Shown one piece after another: positions 1 through 11,081 of a stretch of DNA of 64,000 nt. The notes under the pieces were generated by a model that was given only the letters and a program-made list of their open reading frames with translations, had not been told where the DNA came from and made no database searches. This DNA is from Cytidiella melzeri (taxonomy: Eukaryota > Basidiomycota > Agaricomycetes > Polyporales > Irpicaceae), in assembly GCA_022592445.1 (NCBI GenBank), contig JABYQR010000100.1, forward strand, positions 61,388-125,387, written 5' to 3'. The position numbers and the translations under genes are program-made. The first letter of the stretch is position 1; every line of letters starts with the position of its first letter.

Positions 1-600
1 AACGAGTATTGCCATGTGCAGAAAAATCCTCTTGTTAGAGTGACTTGGCCAGCCGGGGCTCATCAGCAAGTCTCCGTACTGTCCCTGCGGGCTGTAGCTC
101 TCCAAAGGCTACAGTATGCTCGTTCTACAGAGATCATCAGCGTCCATGTCTCACAATGCGGAAGTCACCTCGATCACGAACCTGTCCTTTAAGCTCTTCC
201 AACGCACATAAGCAAAGCCTGCGTGTGGCGCGATAGCACTAGAACTCCTCCGAGAATCCTTCTATAATCATTAGTAACGAGTTGACGCACGTGAAAGCAA
301 CTGGCAGACATATGTTGTTGTTTTTGAGTCAGCTTCGTGGCACCCAGCAGACCTCGGAATCCACCTATCCGTCCCGCAATCACGGCCCCATCAAAGGGGA
401 TCATCCCCTGAAATCAATAGTCCGAACGATGTTCTCCCGCCGGTTTTCCCGCCGTTTCTCTTTTATATAGCCCTCCCGCCCCTGTACTCGTTGAAATCAT
501 GTATTTTTAGCCATCCCGGTCTGTGACACGCTTTCCGGTACCTTCCTTGTATTGTTATTTCATATGTTCCCTTATAAAGAAGCGTTGCAATTGACAACTA
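1..600. other. Left edge, no gene recognised
   Basis: Only short ORFs (up to 71 codons) without family resemblance are visible. A TATA-like stretch lies near 464-472 with no recognisable downstream ORF before the transposon starts at 610. It may be flanking host sequence or an older repeat; nothing more can be supported. Confidence 0.5.
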
Positions 601-609
601 CCTTATTGG

Positions 610-751
610 ACTTGAGGATAATCTCCCACCATTTTCTCGTCGCCTTTGAAAGTCCGCGCGATAGGCGCCGTCGGCGATCGCAGGGCAGATCTCAACGAGC
701 GGCGGGGCGTAGGTACTGTAAGGTACGGTAGCGGACGTCGTCACACGTGTA
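610..751 (+). repeat. Left TIR of the MULE, 142 bp
   Basis: It begins acttgaggataatctccc and is the reverse complement of 5015-5152, except for a 4-bp indel and one substitution. The outer boundary is set by the 9-bp target duplication. Confidence 0.95.
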
Positions 752-820
752 TAGCGTCGTCGTAATCAATGTTAGTAAATGAAAAAGTTTGTGTCTCGAC
801 GCGTCGTTTCTTCAGTTTGC

Positions 821-1368
821 TAATGGACTTTTGCGGCGCTACTCATGGACTTCACCCCTATTGGACATTCTTTTGTCTCCTGTCTCATGACTCCTTTGTA
901 GTATGATCGCATCTTTTGTTTCATCACGCGGACACTGCCTCGTTGCCAGCTTTTTGCTAATGGACTTTTGCGGCGCTACTCATGGACTTCACCCCTATTG
1001 GACATTCTTTTGTCTCCTGTCTCATGACTCCTTTGTAGTATGATCGCATCTTTTGTTTCATCACGCGGACACTGCCTCGTTGCCAGCTTTTTGCTAATGG
1101 ACTTTTGCGGCACTACTCATGGACTTCACCCCTATTGGACATTCTTTTGTCTCCTGTCTCATGACTCCTTTGTAGTATGATCGCATCTTTTGTTTCATCA
1201 TGCAGACACTGCCTCGTTGCCAGCTTTTTGCTAATGGACTTTTGCGGCACTACTCATGGACTTCACCCCTATTGGACATTCTTTTGTCTCCTGTCTCATG
1301 ACTCCTTTGTAGTATGATCACATCTTTTGTTTCATCGCGCAGACACTGCCTCGTTGCCAGCTTCCTTG
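821..1368 (+). repeat. Four tandem copies of a 137-bp unit upstream of the transposase
   Basis: The word taatggacttttgcgg recurs at 821, 958, 1095 and 1232, exactly 137 bp apart. The units are nearly identical (a few changes such as gcggcg/gcggca and acgcgg/atgcag). The array ends just before the TATA box at 1372, so it sits where an upstream activating region would be. A promoter role is inference. Confidence 0.95.
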
Positions 1369-1371
1369 TAG

Positions 1372-1378
1372 TATATAA
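1372..1378 (+). promoter_or_regulatory. TATA box of the MULE transposase
   Basis: tatataa follows directly on the tandem array and precedes the leader with a predicted intron (1433-1490). It is about 310 bp upstream of the transposase ATG at 1691. Confidence 0.6.
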
Positions 1379-1405
1379 CCCTTTCACCCTGGTTCTCTAC
1401 TCCTC

Positions 1406-1583
1406 CATTGTGCTCTCATCTTCGCACCTGGAGTGAGTATTCCCCTATTGCTCTTGCATTATGTTGTATGCTCATATGCCTGTTACCTAGTTAACTCGTC
1501 TCCGTGTGTACTAGGTACATTCTATATTCACATTGTGCTCTCATCTTCGCACCTGGATTAACTTGTCTCCGTGTGTACTAGGT
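1406..1583 (+). other. Leader duplicated once with and once without an intron
   Basis: Copy 1 runs cattgtgctctcatcttcgc through cacctgga, then gtgagt (1433) to ttacctag (1490), then ttaactcgtctccgtg to about 1516. Copy 2 (1530-1583) has the same two flanks joined directly, cacctgga to ttaacttgtctccgtg, as if the 58-nt intron of copy 1 had been removed. The direct reading is a tandem duplication differing by a precise intron. Whether it was lost (spliced-RNA intermediate) or gained is inference. Confidence 0.8.
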
Positions 1584-1690
1584 CCCTACAGTCTGCAGTG
1601 GGTTTACAACAGCACATCCACTCCTGCCTAAGTGACTAAGTTCTCTCAACTTGTCATTATTTGCTACGCTACTGAGGCCTACTGTATGCT

Positions 1691-4600
1691 ATGGACCAAG
1701 CAGGCCAACGTTGCGGTAAGTGCAAGGCCTGGAAGCCATTTGACCAGTACAAGATACGCACTCGCAATACTCACAATGGCAAAATTGGCGAGCGCACGTC
1801 TAAGTGTGAGGCGTGTATGACAGCCGAAGCAGCGTGGGCCCAGGAGAAGTACAGAAACAATAAACGGAAACGTCAGAACGATGAGGACGACTTTGCTGAA
1901 GGATGGCAGCTGGATTCTGATGCAGCCACGGTGTTATTCGGGACTTTTCTGTCAGATGTGGCGCACAATGCCGAGAAGGGAGAAGTTGACAATAGTTGCT
2001 CATTTCACCTCGGAGCGCGCGTGGAATGTGATGATGAAGATGTTCTGAAATTGGAAGGAGAGGCACGAGTGAAACAGGTTGCTAATTTGGTTGAGCAGAA
2101 TACTTTATGGCATTGGTCGTACGTAAATCTAAATTCACACTCGCCGCTCGTGCTGAATGGGAAATAGGTATGAGCGAAAGTACATCCGTAAGAAAATGGG
2201 CGGAACTGTGTACTCGTTCAGTTGCGCACAGTCCGAAGAGCGAGAACACAAGGCGAAGGTACCAAAAGGCAAGAATCGCGATACTGAGCGCATGCAAAGG
2301 TTCCCATGCAATGGGTGGCTTCACATCACTATCCTTGAGGGCCGTGACATGATAATCAAGATCAAGCACCTTTGTCATCATGTCTCTTACTTCCCTATCG
2401 GGCTGCCGGACAATTGGAAAACCTGGATTGAAGCTAACGCTTCAAAGATGCTTCCTGGTCAGGTATGTAATTATATCTCTTTGATTATATTGGTCTTACA
2501 CTTCTTTAGATGTGGCAACATATTCTGTCGGAGGAATGTGGCGGCCGACCAGCCTCTGAAGTCAACTTAGCGTTTAGTGAAAAGGCCGTACGGTATCATT
2601 GGCTGAAGCTTAGCCGTGACAGGTGGCGGCTAGATCCAGATCCCATTGTATCTGCCCGGAAGTTCGTCACTGAGCGTGGGAGGGAGAATATGATCAGTTT
2701 GCTAGATGTAGAAGCTGCGCCCAACACAACAGTACTGGCCTTTCAGGTGACGGATTTTATGCAGGCTTGGGCACAAAATACGCGAGATCTTGCAATGGAT
2801 TCGACATGTGAGTACGAGCGGTGTATGTTATGTTTTGGAACTCATTTTGGCATACCAGGGAATACAAACCGTGGAAATTTCGAGCTTTTTGCTGCAGTTG
2901 CCGGTGCTAAGGGGTCTGGTGTACCGCTGGCGTATTGCCTTATTCAAACCACTCCCAAAGCAGCTGTCGGTGCTAAGGAGCTCAATCTAATGCGTTTCTT
3001 ACATCAGCTCAGGGCCCGCGGGGTTAATCCAGAGTTCACTCTGTCAGATAAAGATTGGTCGGAAATCAATGCAATGAGGAGTGTTTGGCCGAACGCCAAG
3101 CATCAGCTATGCTTCTGGCATGCTCTCCGTGCAATGAAACAGAGGTTATGCAAGAGCGGAGCCACTCCTGGTGCATACGACTGGGCGGAGGCAAAAAGGG
3201 AGTTTTCGATTGTGAGCTCAAGATTCGTGCCCATTGTGCAACAGGACCCTGTATATCCGGTAAGAATGTATTGGTCTCGTGTCAGTCAGATCTAATATAT
3301 ATGTCCAGATTGCTCCGCCACCTGAGGTACCAAAGTATCGAGTCAGTATACTACGCAACGGCCGACCTGCGCCCATCACCCCTGCACTCCCAACAATTCA
3401 AATTCCGCCTATTGGAAGAATTCCTGCGCCTGCTTTTGACATGGATGAGGGTGTTTCAGATGACGAGAGGAGCGACAATGGGATGTATTGGGCAGGCGAC
3501 AATGTTGAAGAGGATGAAGAGCTTCCTGACTGTGAAGACGACGACGATACCGATGACATACGACATGATTTACGAGAAATATTATCAAGGGATGAATCTG
3601 ACTCGGACGACGAATCAGGAGTTAGCGCAGACAGCTCGGGAGCCGATCGGGTTGGTCCAAAATCACAGGACAAGACTTACCAATTTTGTCCTCCCATTCA
3701 CCGTCTTCCCATACTCCGACTCTTTGCCAAGCACACTTCCCAGCATCCACTCCTCCCTGATCGCCACGGAATGTCTCGGACTTCTCACGATATCAGACGG
3801 GACGCTGTGACGGAAATTTATTTTCATTGTCACCGGAATAATCTTACTGAAGTCTGGGCATACCTGTGGAATAATTGGTATGCTAGGGACCGATGGCATC
3901 TATGGACGCGAAGCACTCATCCGACTTGTATTTCCAATCACCGAACAACGATGATGGTAGAGGCTTTGTGGCGCAACCTTAAGCGCCTCGTGCTTCACAA
4001 CTACAGCCGACCTCCCGTTGATCTCGCGGTGTATGCTCTCGTCCACGGATCAATTCCCCCTTACCGCATTACTCTCTCTCGCTTCCTTCATGCACGCAGC
4101 GGTGGCCGCCCAAAAGGCCTGTCGAACATGCAAGAAGCATTCAAGAAGTCGTGGCAACGACTCCAGACTGTTCCTATCAAGGGCACGTACATCACTGACA
4201 TTACGCAGTGGAAATGTGACTGTGGCTCACAGAAGTACCATGCACACCTGCTGTGCAAGCATCTAGTCCAGGCGGTCGGAGATGTTCCACCATCGTGGTG
4301 GTCTCGCGTGCACCGGTTCTATACCGCACCATTCTATGCCGCGCCGAGAGACGGTCAACTTTATGAGCGACCCCTGGAATCCGATTGCCCGTGCACTAGT
4401 ATTGCGATTGAGATCGACGACTCAGATGATGATGAGGTCGAAGACCTTGTGCTGGATGAGGATAGCTGTTCGCGCAGCTCAGAACCGGTCCGTCTGCAGT
4501 AAATCTTCTTGTGCATATAATTACTAATTATGATCACTGCCACATGACAGATTAACTCGTCGCCAGCAAAACCACCACCTACCGGAAGGGATGGCTTAAT

Positions 4601-4968
4601 GCGCACGAGAGCAGGTGGGGGTGCCGGATTTGAGGTAAGTTAATATTGTGATACGGCGCAGGCAATGCGCTATACTAATTCCTTCGAACCCCTATTAACA
4701 GCTCGACGACGAAGACGAGCGTGAAATTGATGAGCTCATCAATAAGCTCGAAAGAGCTGTTGTCATTCTCAAGGAGCAACGGCCGCATTATTCTCAAGAT
4801 CCGCGGTTCCTTCGAAATGCCATGAAGGTGTTCCGACCGGGTCTGAAGCTCGTCGACGAAGTCACTCACCACGAGGCCCGACAAACCATGCCCGTCACTA
4901 ATGGCAGCGCAAGTTCACGCCGATCCCTTCCCGCAAGCCTGGTTGGCTATCAATACACACAAAAGTAG
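1691..4968 (+). CDS. MULE transposase (DDE core, SWIM zinc finger)
   Basis: Exons 1691-2118, 2168-2462, 2510-3259 and 3309-4498/4502 join in frame across GT-AG introns. Without further splicing this gives about 888 residues. The N-terminus has a CxxC pair set (CGKC and CEAC). The catalytic core shows Asp in LAMDSTCEYERC, Asp in SDKDWSEINAM, the CFWHALRAMKQRL block and a candidate Glu in MMVEALWRNLKRL. An acidic Asp/Glu tract separates the core from the SWIM finger CDCGSQKYHAHLLCKH. Two more open segments downstream (about 4551-4633 and 4702-4968, ending KLERAVVILKEQ...TQK-stop) look like terminal exons, but the junction near 4498 does not resolve cleanly by phase, so the C-terminus is uncertain. 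It should bind the TIRs and catalyse cut-and-paste transposition. Confidence 0.9.
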
Positions 4969-5014
4969 TGTACCTGTATTTTTCGTATACATACTGATTT
5001 AATACATTGGCCTC

Positions 5015-5152
5015 TACACGTGTGACGACGTCCGCTACCGTACCTTACAGTACGCCCCGCCGCTCGTTGAGATCTACCCTGCGATCGCCGACGGCGCCTA
5101 TCGCGCGGACTTTCAAAGGCGACGAGAAAATGGTGGGAGATTATCCTCAAGT
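5015..5152 (-). repeat. Right TIR of the MULE, 138 bp
   Basis: Inverted copy of 610-751, ending ttatcctcaagt at 5152, followed immediately by the second ccttattgg target copy at 5153-5161. Confidence 0.95.
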
Positions 5153-5414
5153 CCTTATTGGGTATTGTTGAACTTCGTTGGAGTTGGTTGACACCAGAAA
5201 CTTCAACCGCTGCAGCTGCGTGTATACTCACGCGTGTGTTATGGGATAAAAGTAGTATTGTCGTCTACTAACTAATCGTGGGAATGAACGATGGGCTCGC
5301 TAATCAACAGAAAACATGACACGTCCATCACAAGTGACAACCACTACGACCATGGCGGCGACGGCAACAACAAAGATATTGACAACAACTATTCAAGGCC
5401 ACGCGAAATCTCCT

Positions 5415-5783
5415 CTACGTTTTCCTCTGACGCTTGCGAGGGCGGCTCACCAACTGATGTTCCTCTTCATCCTCGCCCGGCTCGGTACCTGTGTCTTGTT
5501 TAGCTGCCTGACGGGTACCTCATGCAACGCCTATGTCCTTGCGCTGCTTACGGGGCTTACGAGGCGCAGCTTTGCCTGACGCTACATCAGCTGCGATCTG
5601 CTCACGGCGTGCCCGTACTTGTGCCTCGGTGATGCGCACAAATTTGCACGTCCCGTTTGTTAGAGCATCACAAACTGTCTGTAAGTGTGGCAGTTTGTCG
5701 CTAAGCTCGCTTGGATTGACGAAAGGGATCTCGTCTGGCCAGCCTTCAAGATTGCTCGACAATCTCTTCTTGGAAATTGACAT
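5415..5783 (-). pseudogene. Small basic repeat-associated protein with an internal stop
   Basis: The minus-strand frame starts MSISKKRLSSNLEGWPDEIP at 5783 and reads 87 codons to a TGA at 5520-5522. The same frame stays open for a further 34 codons with a basic/acidic tail (ending RPRKRQRKT) to a stop at 5415, so the TGA looks like a nonsense mutation in a protein of about 122 residues. The Trp-Pro-Asp motif followed by a Leu-rich helix resembles, in my recollection, short proteins linked to basidiomycete repeats; I cannot name a function. It abuts the truncated 3' end of the copia element at 5820. The rest of 5162-5414 holds nothing recognisable. Confidence 0.45.
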
Positions 5784-5819
5784 AATTCATCTTCACGGTC
5801 TCATTCCTGGTAATTGCAA

Positions 5820-8499
5820 CTAGGCTCCAGTCGAGGCCAGACGTCCAATCTCGATGAGGAAAGAACACAGCCAGACGGCCTCCTTGGTGGCATGTGACGC
5901 AGCCATATACTCAGCCTCGGTGCTTGAGAGCGCAGTCGAGTGTTGTCTTTTCAACAACCAGCTGACAGCGCCACCCGAGAGTATGAAGACGTACCCCGTG
6001 ATTGAACGGCGATTGTTGACGTCCGACATCAGGAAACAGCAACTTATCTACCTGTGCTACCAGTTGCCATGGAGCTCTACTGAGCTTTGCATAGCCTTAG
6101 GTAGCATTAGGTAGCCCCAGGTAGCCTGAATAGATTAGTATGTTTCCTGATGGAGGCCCAATCAGCATCGACATAGCCAACAAGGTCGGGAGAAATACCG
6201 TCGCGTGCACCTGGAGGAGTACCACGGAATGTGAGGCAGAGGTCCTTACTAGCCTGGAGGTAGCGGTAGACCCGTGTAATAGCATTAAGATGGTCACAAA
6301 CAGGTGTTGCAGCATGTTTACTCAACATGCCCACTGAAAACGCAAGGTCAGGATGGGTCCCAATCATGGTGTACATCAGCGAACCAAGCATCGATTGGTA
6401 GCTCTTGATGTCAATCTCGGGTTCAGCTGCAGTAAGCTTGGGAGGTTTTGCGTTTGTGTCCATAGGGATAGAAACCAGTTGGCATCCTGTGAGTCCAAAT
6501 CCGTCCAGAATGGTGTTGATGAACCAGTGTTGAGACAGTTCGAGAGTGTGGTTGTTGTGGTTGCGAATGATCTCCATATTGAGAATCCAGTGAGCTTCGC
6601 CCAGATCCGTCATCTCAAAGTGGCAAGAGAACTCAGCCTTGAGTTGCAGTATCTTGGCGAGGTCCTTCCCCAAGATGAGTGTGTCGTCAACATACACTGC
6701 ACAGATAATGAATGAATGACAAAGTTGAGATTTTTGAACTCCTTGAGAAGGCGTTGGTACCACTGGCAGCTAGACTGCCTGAGACCATAGAGAGACTTCT
6801 TGAGTTTCCAGACAAGTCCTTTGTTGGTCTGAAAACTGGGTGGACATCTCATGTAGATCTCCTCATTGAGCTTGCTGTTGAGGAAAGCGGACTTGACATC
6901 CATTTGGTGAATTACAAGGTCCTCCTGCGCAGCAATAGCTAGGAGAGTGTGGATGGAGGTGAACTTGGATACAGGAGCAAAAGTCTCCGTGAAGTCAATA
7001 CCCTCAACCTGCGTAAACCCTTTTGCCACGAGACAAGCCTTGTGTTTGACAACTTTGCCGTCTGGTCCTGGCTTGATGGCAAAAATCCATCGACAGTCAA
7101 CTAGTGTTTGTTCCTTAGATCTCGGTAACTTGTTGTATAGCCCTGCCTTGACAAAAGCCTGCATCTCTGCAACACGTGCAAGCTTCCATTCCAAAGCTTC
7201 CGGTCGAGCCATAGCTTGGGTGTAGGTCTGTGGCAGGTTGTCTAGGGAAGCCTTGAGTGCGTGTTGATTGCTAGCAAAACTTGCATCTGCGGCGTTGTGG
7301 AAAGCGTTGTCATTGTCATGTTGATTTGGCTGTCCTGGTACCTCCTGCTGTGGTCCAGCATTCCGAAGTGCCTTTACGGCCTTGATTGAGGCCTTGTTGC
7401 AAGAGTTAAAAGAGAACTTGGGGTGGTCATCTTGGTTAGGCCCTCGGCGCAATCAAGTGGAGCAACGAAGCTCTGGAGTAGGGATGGGAACAGGATAAGG
7501 CTGAGGAGTGGCAGGTGCAGGTATGCGGCGTGTGCGCAATCGAGTGACTGGTCCTCGTGCAGGTACATCTGGTGGTGCTATTTCCTCTCGTATTGGCTCT
7601 GGAGGAGGTGACTGTGCTCTGTTGAACTTCTTGTCGTGCACATCTGTTGATGCACCTGACAATTTGTCTTCAGTGGCAGCTGCCTGTGGAGCATCCTTGT
7701 TTGGAGTCACATCATCAGCCATCAAAGGCAGAGAAATGTCAAGCGAGTCATCTGTGTCAATGATTACATGATTGCCTGAGAGGTTAGTGTCCTCGTTGAA
7801 AATCACGTTGCATGACTCAAAAATGCGGCCAGTCGGACGATGAACCACAACACATGCTTTCCGATTCTCAGCGTAGCCAAGGTATACGCATGCAAGGGAC
7901 TTCGGATCAAGTTTTCAACACTTCTTGTCTGGGATGTGGATGTGTGTGGTGCAGTCAAAAATGTAGAGATGAGCAACCGAAGGCTTGTTGCCAGTGTAGC
8001 ACACTCATGAGGGGTGAGGCCATCGAGCACACAAGTGGGAACACGGTCAATGATGTAGGCAGCGTAAAGAACTGTGTATCCTTGGAAAGGTTTGCGTCGT
8101 TGAGCATAGCCTGTGCCATCTCAACAAGAGTGCGGTTCATGCGTTCTGCAAGGCTGTTCTCTTGAGGTGTGTAGGCATTTGTCTTCTCATGATGAATTCC
8201 TTTTGAGAGAAGAAGCTGTACAAAGGACTTCAAGCCATACTCGTCTCCACTATTGCTGCGGAAATAGTTTCCACATTCACTAGTTTGAACCTCAGCACAA
8301 GCGTAGCAGTTCTTGGTGCAGTTCTCAGACTCGCTCTTGGCTTTCATGAGGGTGACAACGGGTTTGCACGAGGCTTTGTCAATATGCGTGATGAAGTACC
8401 TGTGACCTTGAGGGGTCTGAGTTTCCATGGGACCACAGACATCAGAGTAAACACGGTGAAGGACTCATGTACTTTTGTCGTGGGTTTACTTGGGGATAG
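5820..8499 (-). pseudogene. copia pol remnant: integrase, reverse transcriptase, RNase H
   Basis: Integrase: YSDVCGPMETQTPQGH, then HHEKTNAYTPQENSLAERMN, with an apparent frameshift after about 7955. RT: WIFAIKPGPDGKVVKHKACL, VIHQMDVKSAFLNSKLNEEI, SLYGLRQSSCQWYQ and VYVDDTLILG. RNase H: YVDADWAS broken by the MITE, then VNNRRSITGYVFILSGG and SSTEAEYMAASHATKEAVWL, ending abruptly at 5820. Domain order (integrase before RT) defines Ty1/copia. Several frames must be combined, so no intact polyprotein is possible. Confidence 0.9.
6027..6152. mobile_element. 126-bp MITE inside the RNase H codons
   Basis: A 126-bp segment with perfect 12-bp terminal inverted repeats CATCAGGAAACA / TGTTTCCTGATG is flanked by the dinucleotide GA at 6025-6026 and 6153-6154. 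Removing it with one GA restores the conserved RNase H reading D-W-A-S-D. That fixes the boundaries and shows a 2-bp, non-TA duplication. No coding capacity. Confidence 0.85.
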
Positions 8500-9250
8500 T
8501 GTCGTGGACGGCCCAACTAGCCCTTAATTTTCGCAATTTACCTCTTGTTTTTATCTGTAAAACTCCGGGCTGCAGCTCAGTTGCAACCTTCTCTGCACAA
8601 ACTCCTTTGCACGTCTATTAAGCGCCCATATCACGTGGCTTAGATGCTCCACACGGTCACGTTACTTGCTACTACGTCACACTGGCATGTGACTTAGCTT
8701 ATGTAAGACCACATGGCTACAACCACATAGCTCAGCCCATAGCTAGGGTTTGACGTCATAGATAGCACTCACATGGACTCCTATTGTTCTTTCGCTATTG
8801 TTCTCTTTAAGAATGTTCTCACAGGTGTGGGAATGGAATACAATAGTTGGTCTCCTTTTGGTTAGATTCTCTCACGAGTAGAGTTCTTGGCAAGGTCTAG
8901 ACAATAGCTATTGTTCTCCTTTAGGTAGTTCTTTTGTTCTTCGTTCACACGGCTTCTTGCAAAGCCTGCCCTTAACATGGTCTGTGCGCAGGTCCCTGAA
9001 GTCTATATAAGCAGCTGCATGTACGCTCCTAGCCCCAATCTCGACCTCTTGGTCTTTACTGGGCTAGGTAAGCAAACCCCTCTTGTACTACATAGCGGGT
9101 AGTATCAATCTAACTTGGTCTTTACTGGGCTAGCAACTTGCATAAAGTTTGATAGCTGGTGAGAGCATTGTGCTTCAAGCCTGCCACCACCTCTTTGTCG
9201 TCTTCCACATTGTGTCCCTTTTAGTTGCGTTGAGCTTCGTCTCCATGACA
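8500..9250 (+). mobile_element. Solo LTR, family 1 (copy 1), 751 bp
   Basis: Begins TGTCGTGGACGG and ends CTCCATGACA (TG...CA). It is flanked by the 5-bp duplication gatag at 8495-8499 and 9251-9255. It carries ctatataag (about 9004) and a predicted leader intron (9068-9133). It interrupts the copia gag-pre-integrase/integrase boundary. Confidence 0.95.
9048..9133 (+). promoter_or_regulatory. Predicted leader intron bounded by 20-bp direct repeats
   Basis: cttggtctttactgggctag occurs at 9048-9067, immediately followed by the donor gtaagc, and again at 9114-9133, where its terminal AG can act as acceptor. Splicing would remove 9068-9133 (66 nt). The same arrangement is in the other three family-1 copies (R1/R2 at 10327/10394, 16963/17024, 26205/26273). 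Confidence 0.55.
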
Positions 9251-9790
9251 GATAGAGTGACACAACTGCTTTCCCATGAGACACGGGATGCAAAGTGTTT
9301 GAGGTCGGGTGGTCTCACCAACAATCTCCATGCCATCAACCATTCCCTTCCGGTGATACGCCCAGAAAACGGCTAGGCGCGGAGACACGGCAGCAGCCCG
9401 CCATTTGCACGGCCCGCGTCTTCCTGAGTGGCAAATCCCTTCACTTTCCCAGCGGGCACGAGGAGTTCACCGAGGATCCGAGGACTTGACAAGGAGCAGC
9501 AACGCGCCAGAAACATCCAAGGCCAAGAATTTGCACCGAACTCTAACTCACAGACATGTCCCTTTTGCATCAGAGCATGGGCCGGCCAGCCACCAAGTGT
9601 TTCGGACGCGGGTCAGACCAACGATAGAAGAAAATTGACTCGCGAACCCCGTTTCAGGAAGACTCCTATCATGCCATGCTGTGCAACTCTTGGACGGTGC
9701 CTCATCACCTGCTCGCAACGGTTGGCGCCTCTTCAGCGCAAGGGCGCTGAGACACTGAGACACGCTTCAAAACTAAGTACAACCTTAAAG

Positions 9791-10531
9791 TGTCATGGAT
9801 GGCCTGACTAGCCCTTAATTTTTGCAATTTACCTCTTGTTTTTATCTGTAAAACTCCAGGCTACAACCCAGTTTCAATTCTCTATGCATAAACTCCTTTG
9901 CACGTCTATTAAGCGCCCGTATCACGTGGTTTAGATGCTCCACACGGTCACATTACTTGCTACTACGTCACACTGGCATGTGACTTAGCTTAAGTAAGAC
10001 CACATGGCTACAGACACATGGCTCAGCCCATAGCTAGGGTTTGACGTCATAGATACCGTTCACATGGGCTCCTTATTGTTCTTTCCCTATTGTTCTCTTT
10101 ATGGAAGGATGTTCTCACAGGTGTGGGAATGGAATACAATAGTTGGTCTCCTTTTAGATAGATTCTCTCACGAGTAGAGTTCTTGGCAAGGTCTAGACAA
10201 TAGCTATTGTTCTCCTTTAGGTAGTTCTTTTGTTCTTCGTTCACACGGCTTCTTGCAAAGCTGTGCGCAGGTCCCTGAAGTCTATATATACTGCTGCATG
10301 TACGCTCCTAGCCCCCATCTCGACCTCTTGGTCTTTACTGGGCTAGGTAAGCAAATCCCCTCTGTACTACATAGCTGGTAGTCAGAATACTAACTTGGTC
10401 TTTACTGGGCTAGACAACTTGTATAAAGTCTGATAGCTGGTGAGAGCACTGTGCTACACGCCTGCCACCACCTCCTCGTCAATATCCACTTCGTGTCCCT
10501 GTCTGTCACGTCGAGCCTTGTCTCCGTGTCA
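9791..10531 (+). mobile_element. Solo LTR, family 1 (copy 2), 741 bp
   Basis: TGTCATGGATGG to CCGTGTCA, flanked by taaag at 9786-9790 and 10532-10536. It lies inside the left arm of the palindromic element, so it is younger than that insertion. Predicted leader intron 10347-10413 between 20-bp direct repeats. Confidence 0.95.
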
Positions 10532-10829
10532 TAAAGACAACACAACCAACCACGAAGTGGCAATAGAAGTGTAAAGGTGTGGAAGCGCGGAAGTGTCAAA
10601 GTGTGCGAGTTGTTTTTTGTCCTAGTTTTACCTGTGCTGTAAAGAGCGACAAGGTTTGTGATATAGGTTTTATGTGAAGGGAGCTAGACGGGCAAACTAC
10701 CACGCGTATCGCGGGTAAAAGGGCAAGTCGGCGCGGTGAAAGCAAAAGAGTTTAGCGCGGCTCAAAGAGAACGCGTGGGAGACGTCGCGACCTGTAGCAA
10801 AACAGCGCTCTGAGAGACGCGGATGGTAA

Positions 10830-11005
10830 AAGCAGACGCAGTATGGATCTCAAACACAAAACGCGGTCGCTGGTGAAGATGAAAGTAGTCGCTGTAAAAC
10901 GCGGGCACAGTGAAAGTGAACGCAGTAAACTCGACGCAGTGAAGGTGAAACGCAGACGCAGTAATGCAGTAAAATAACGCAGTTAAGAAGCAAACGCAGT
11001 ATAAC
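10830..11005 (-). repeat. CGCAGT word cluster, left arm
   Basis: About a dozen acgcagt/gcagtaa words are scattered over 175 bp; the mirror copy (actgcgt) is at 13255-13430. Dense subterminal repeats of this kind often bind transposases in DNA transposons; the role here is inference. Confidence 0.6.
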
Positions 11006-11081
11006 AAAACCGAAAGGAACCGTAAGAGAAAGACAAGCTAATGGAGCGCGAGTCGCAGCGTAAGGCTATATGAGGCCGCGG

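Larger units (their letters stand above)
610..5152 (+). mobile_element. Mutator-like (MULE) DNA transposon, 4543 bp
   Basis: The two ends are inverted copies of about 140 bp, and the element is flanked by a perfect 9-bp direct repeat, ccttattgg, at 601-609 and 5153-5161. A 9-bp duplication with long TIRs is the Mutator hallmark. Inside is a multi-exon transposase on the plus strand with an MULE DDE core and a C-terminal SWIM zinc finger. The left TIR is followed by four tandem 137-bp repeats, a TATA box and a leader. The TIRs differ by one substitution and a 4-bp indel and the TSD is intact, so the insertion looks recent and the element may be autonomous. Confidence 0.95.

Noticed and set aside
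45..470. Small ORFs at the left edge
   Set aside because: Short, overlapping on both strands, no recognisable domain, start context or intron pattern.
9354..9747. Segment A as a solo LTR
   Set aside because: It starts TGATACG but has no CA end, and its two copies have no matching target duplications.
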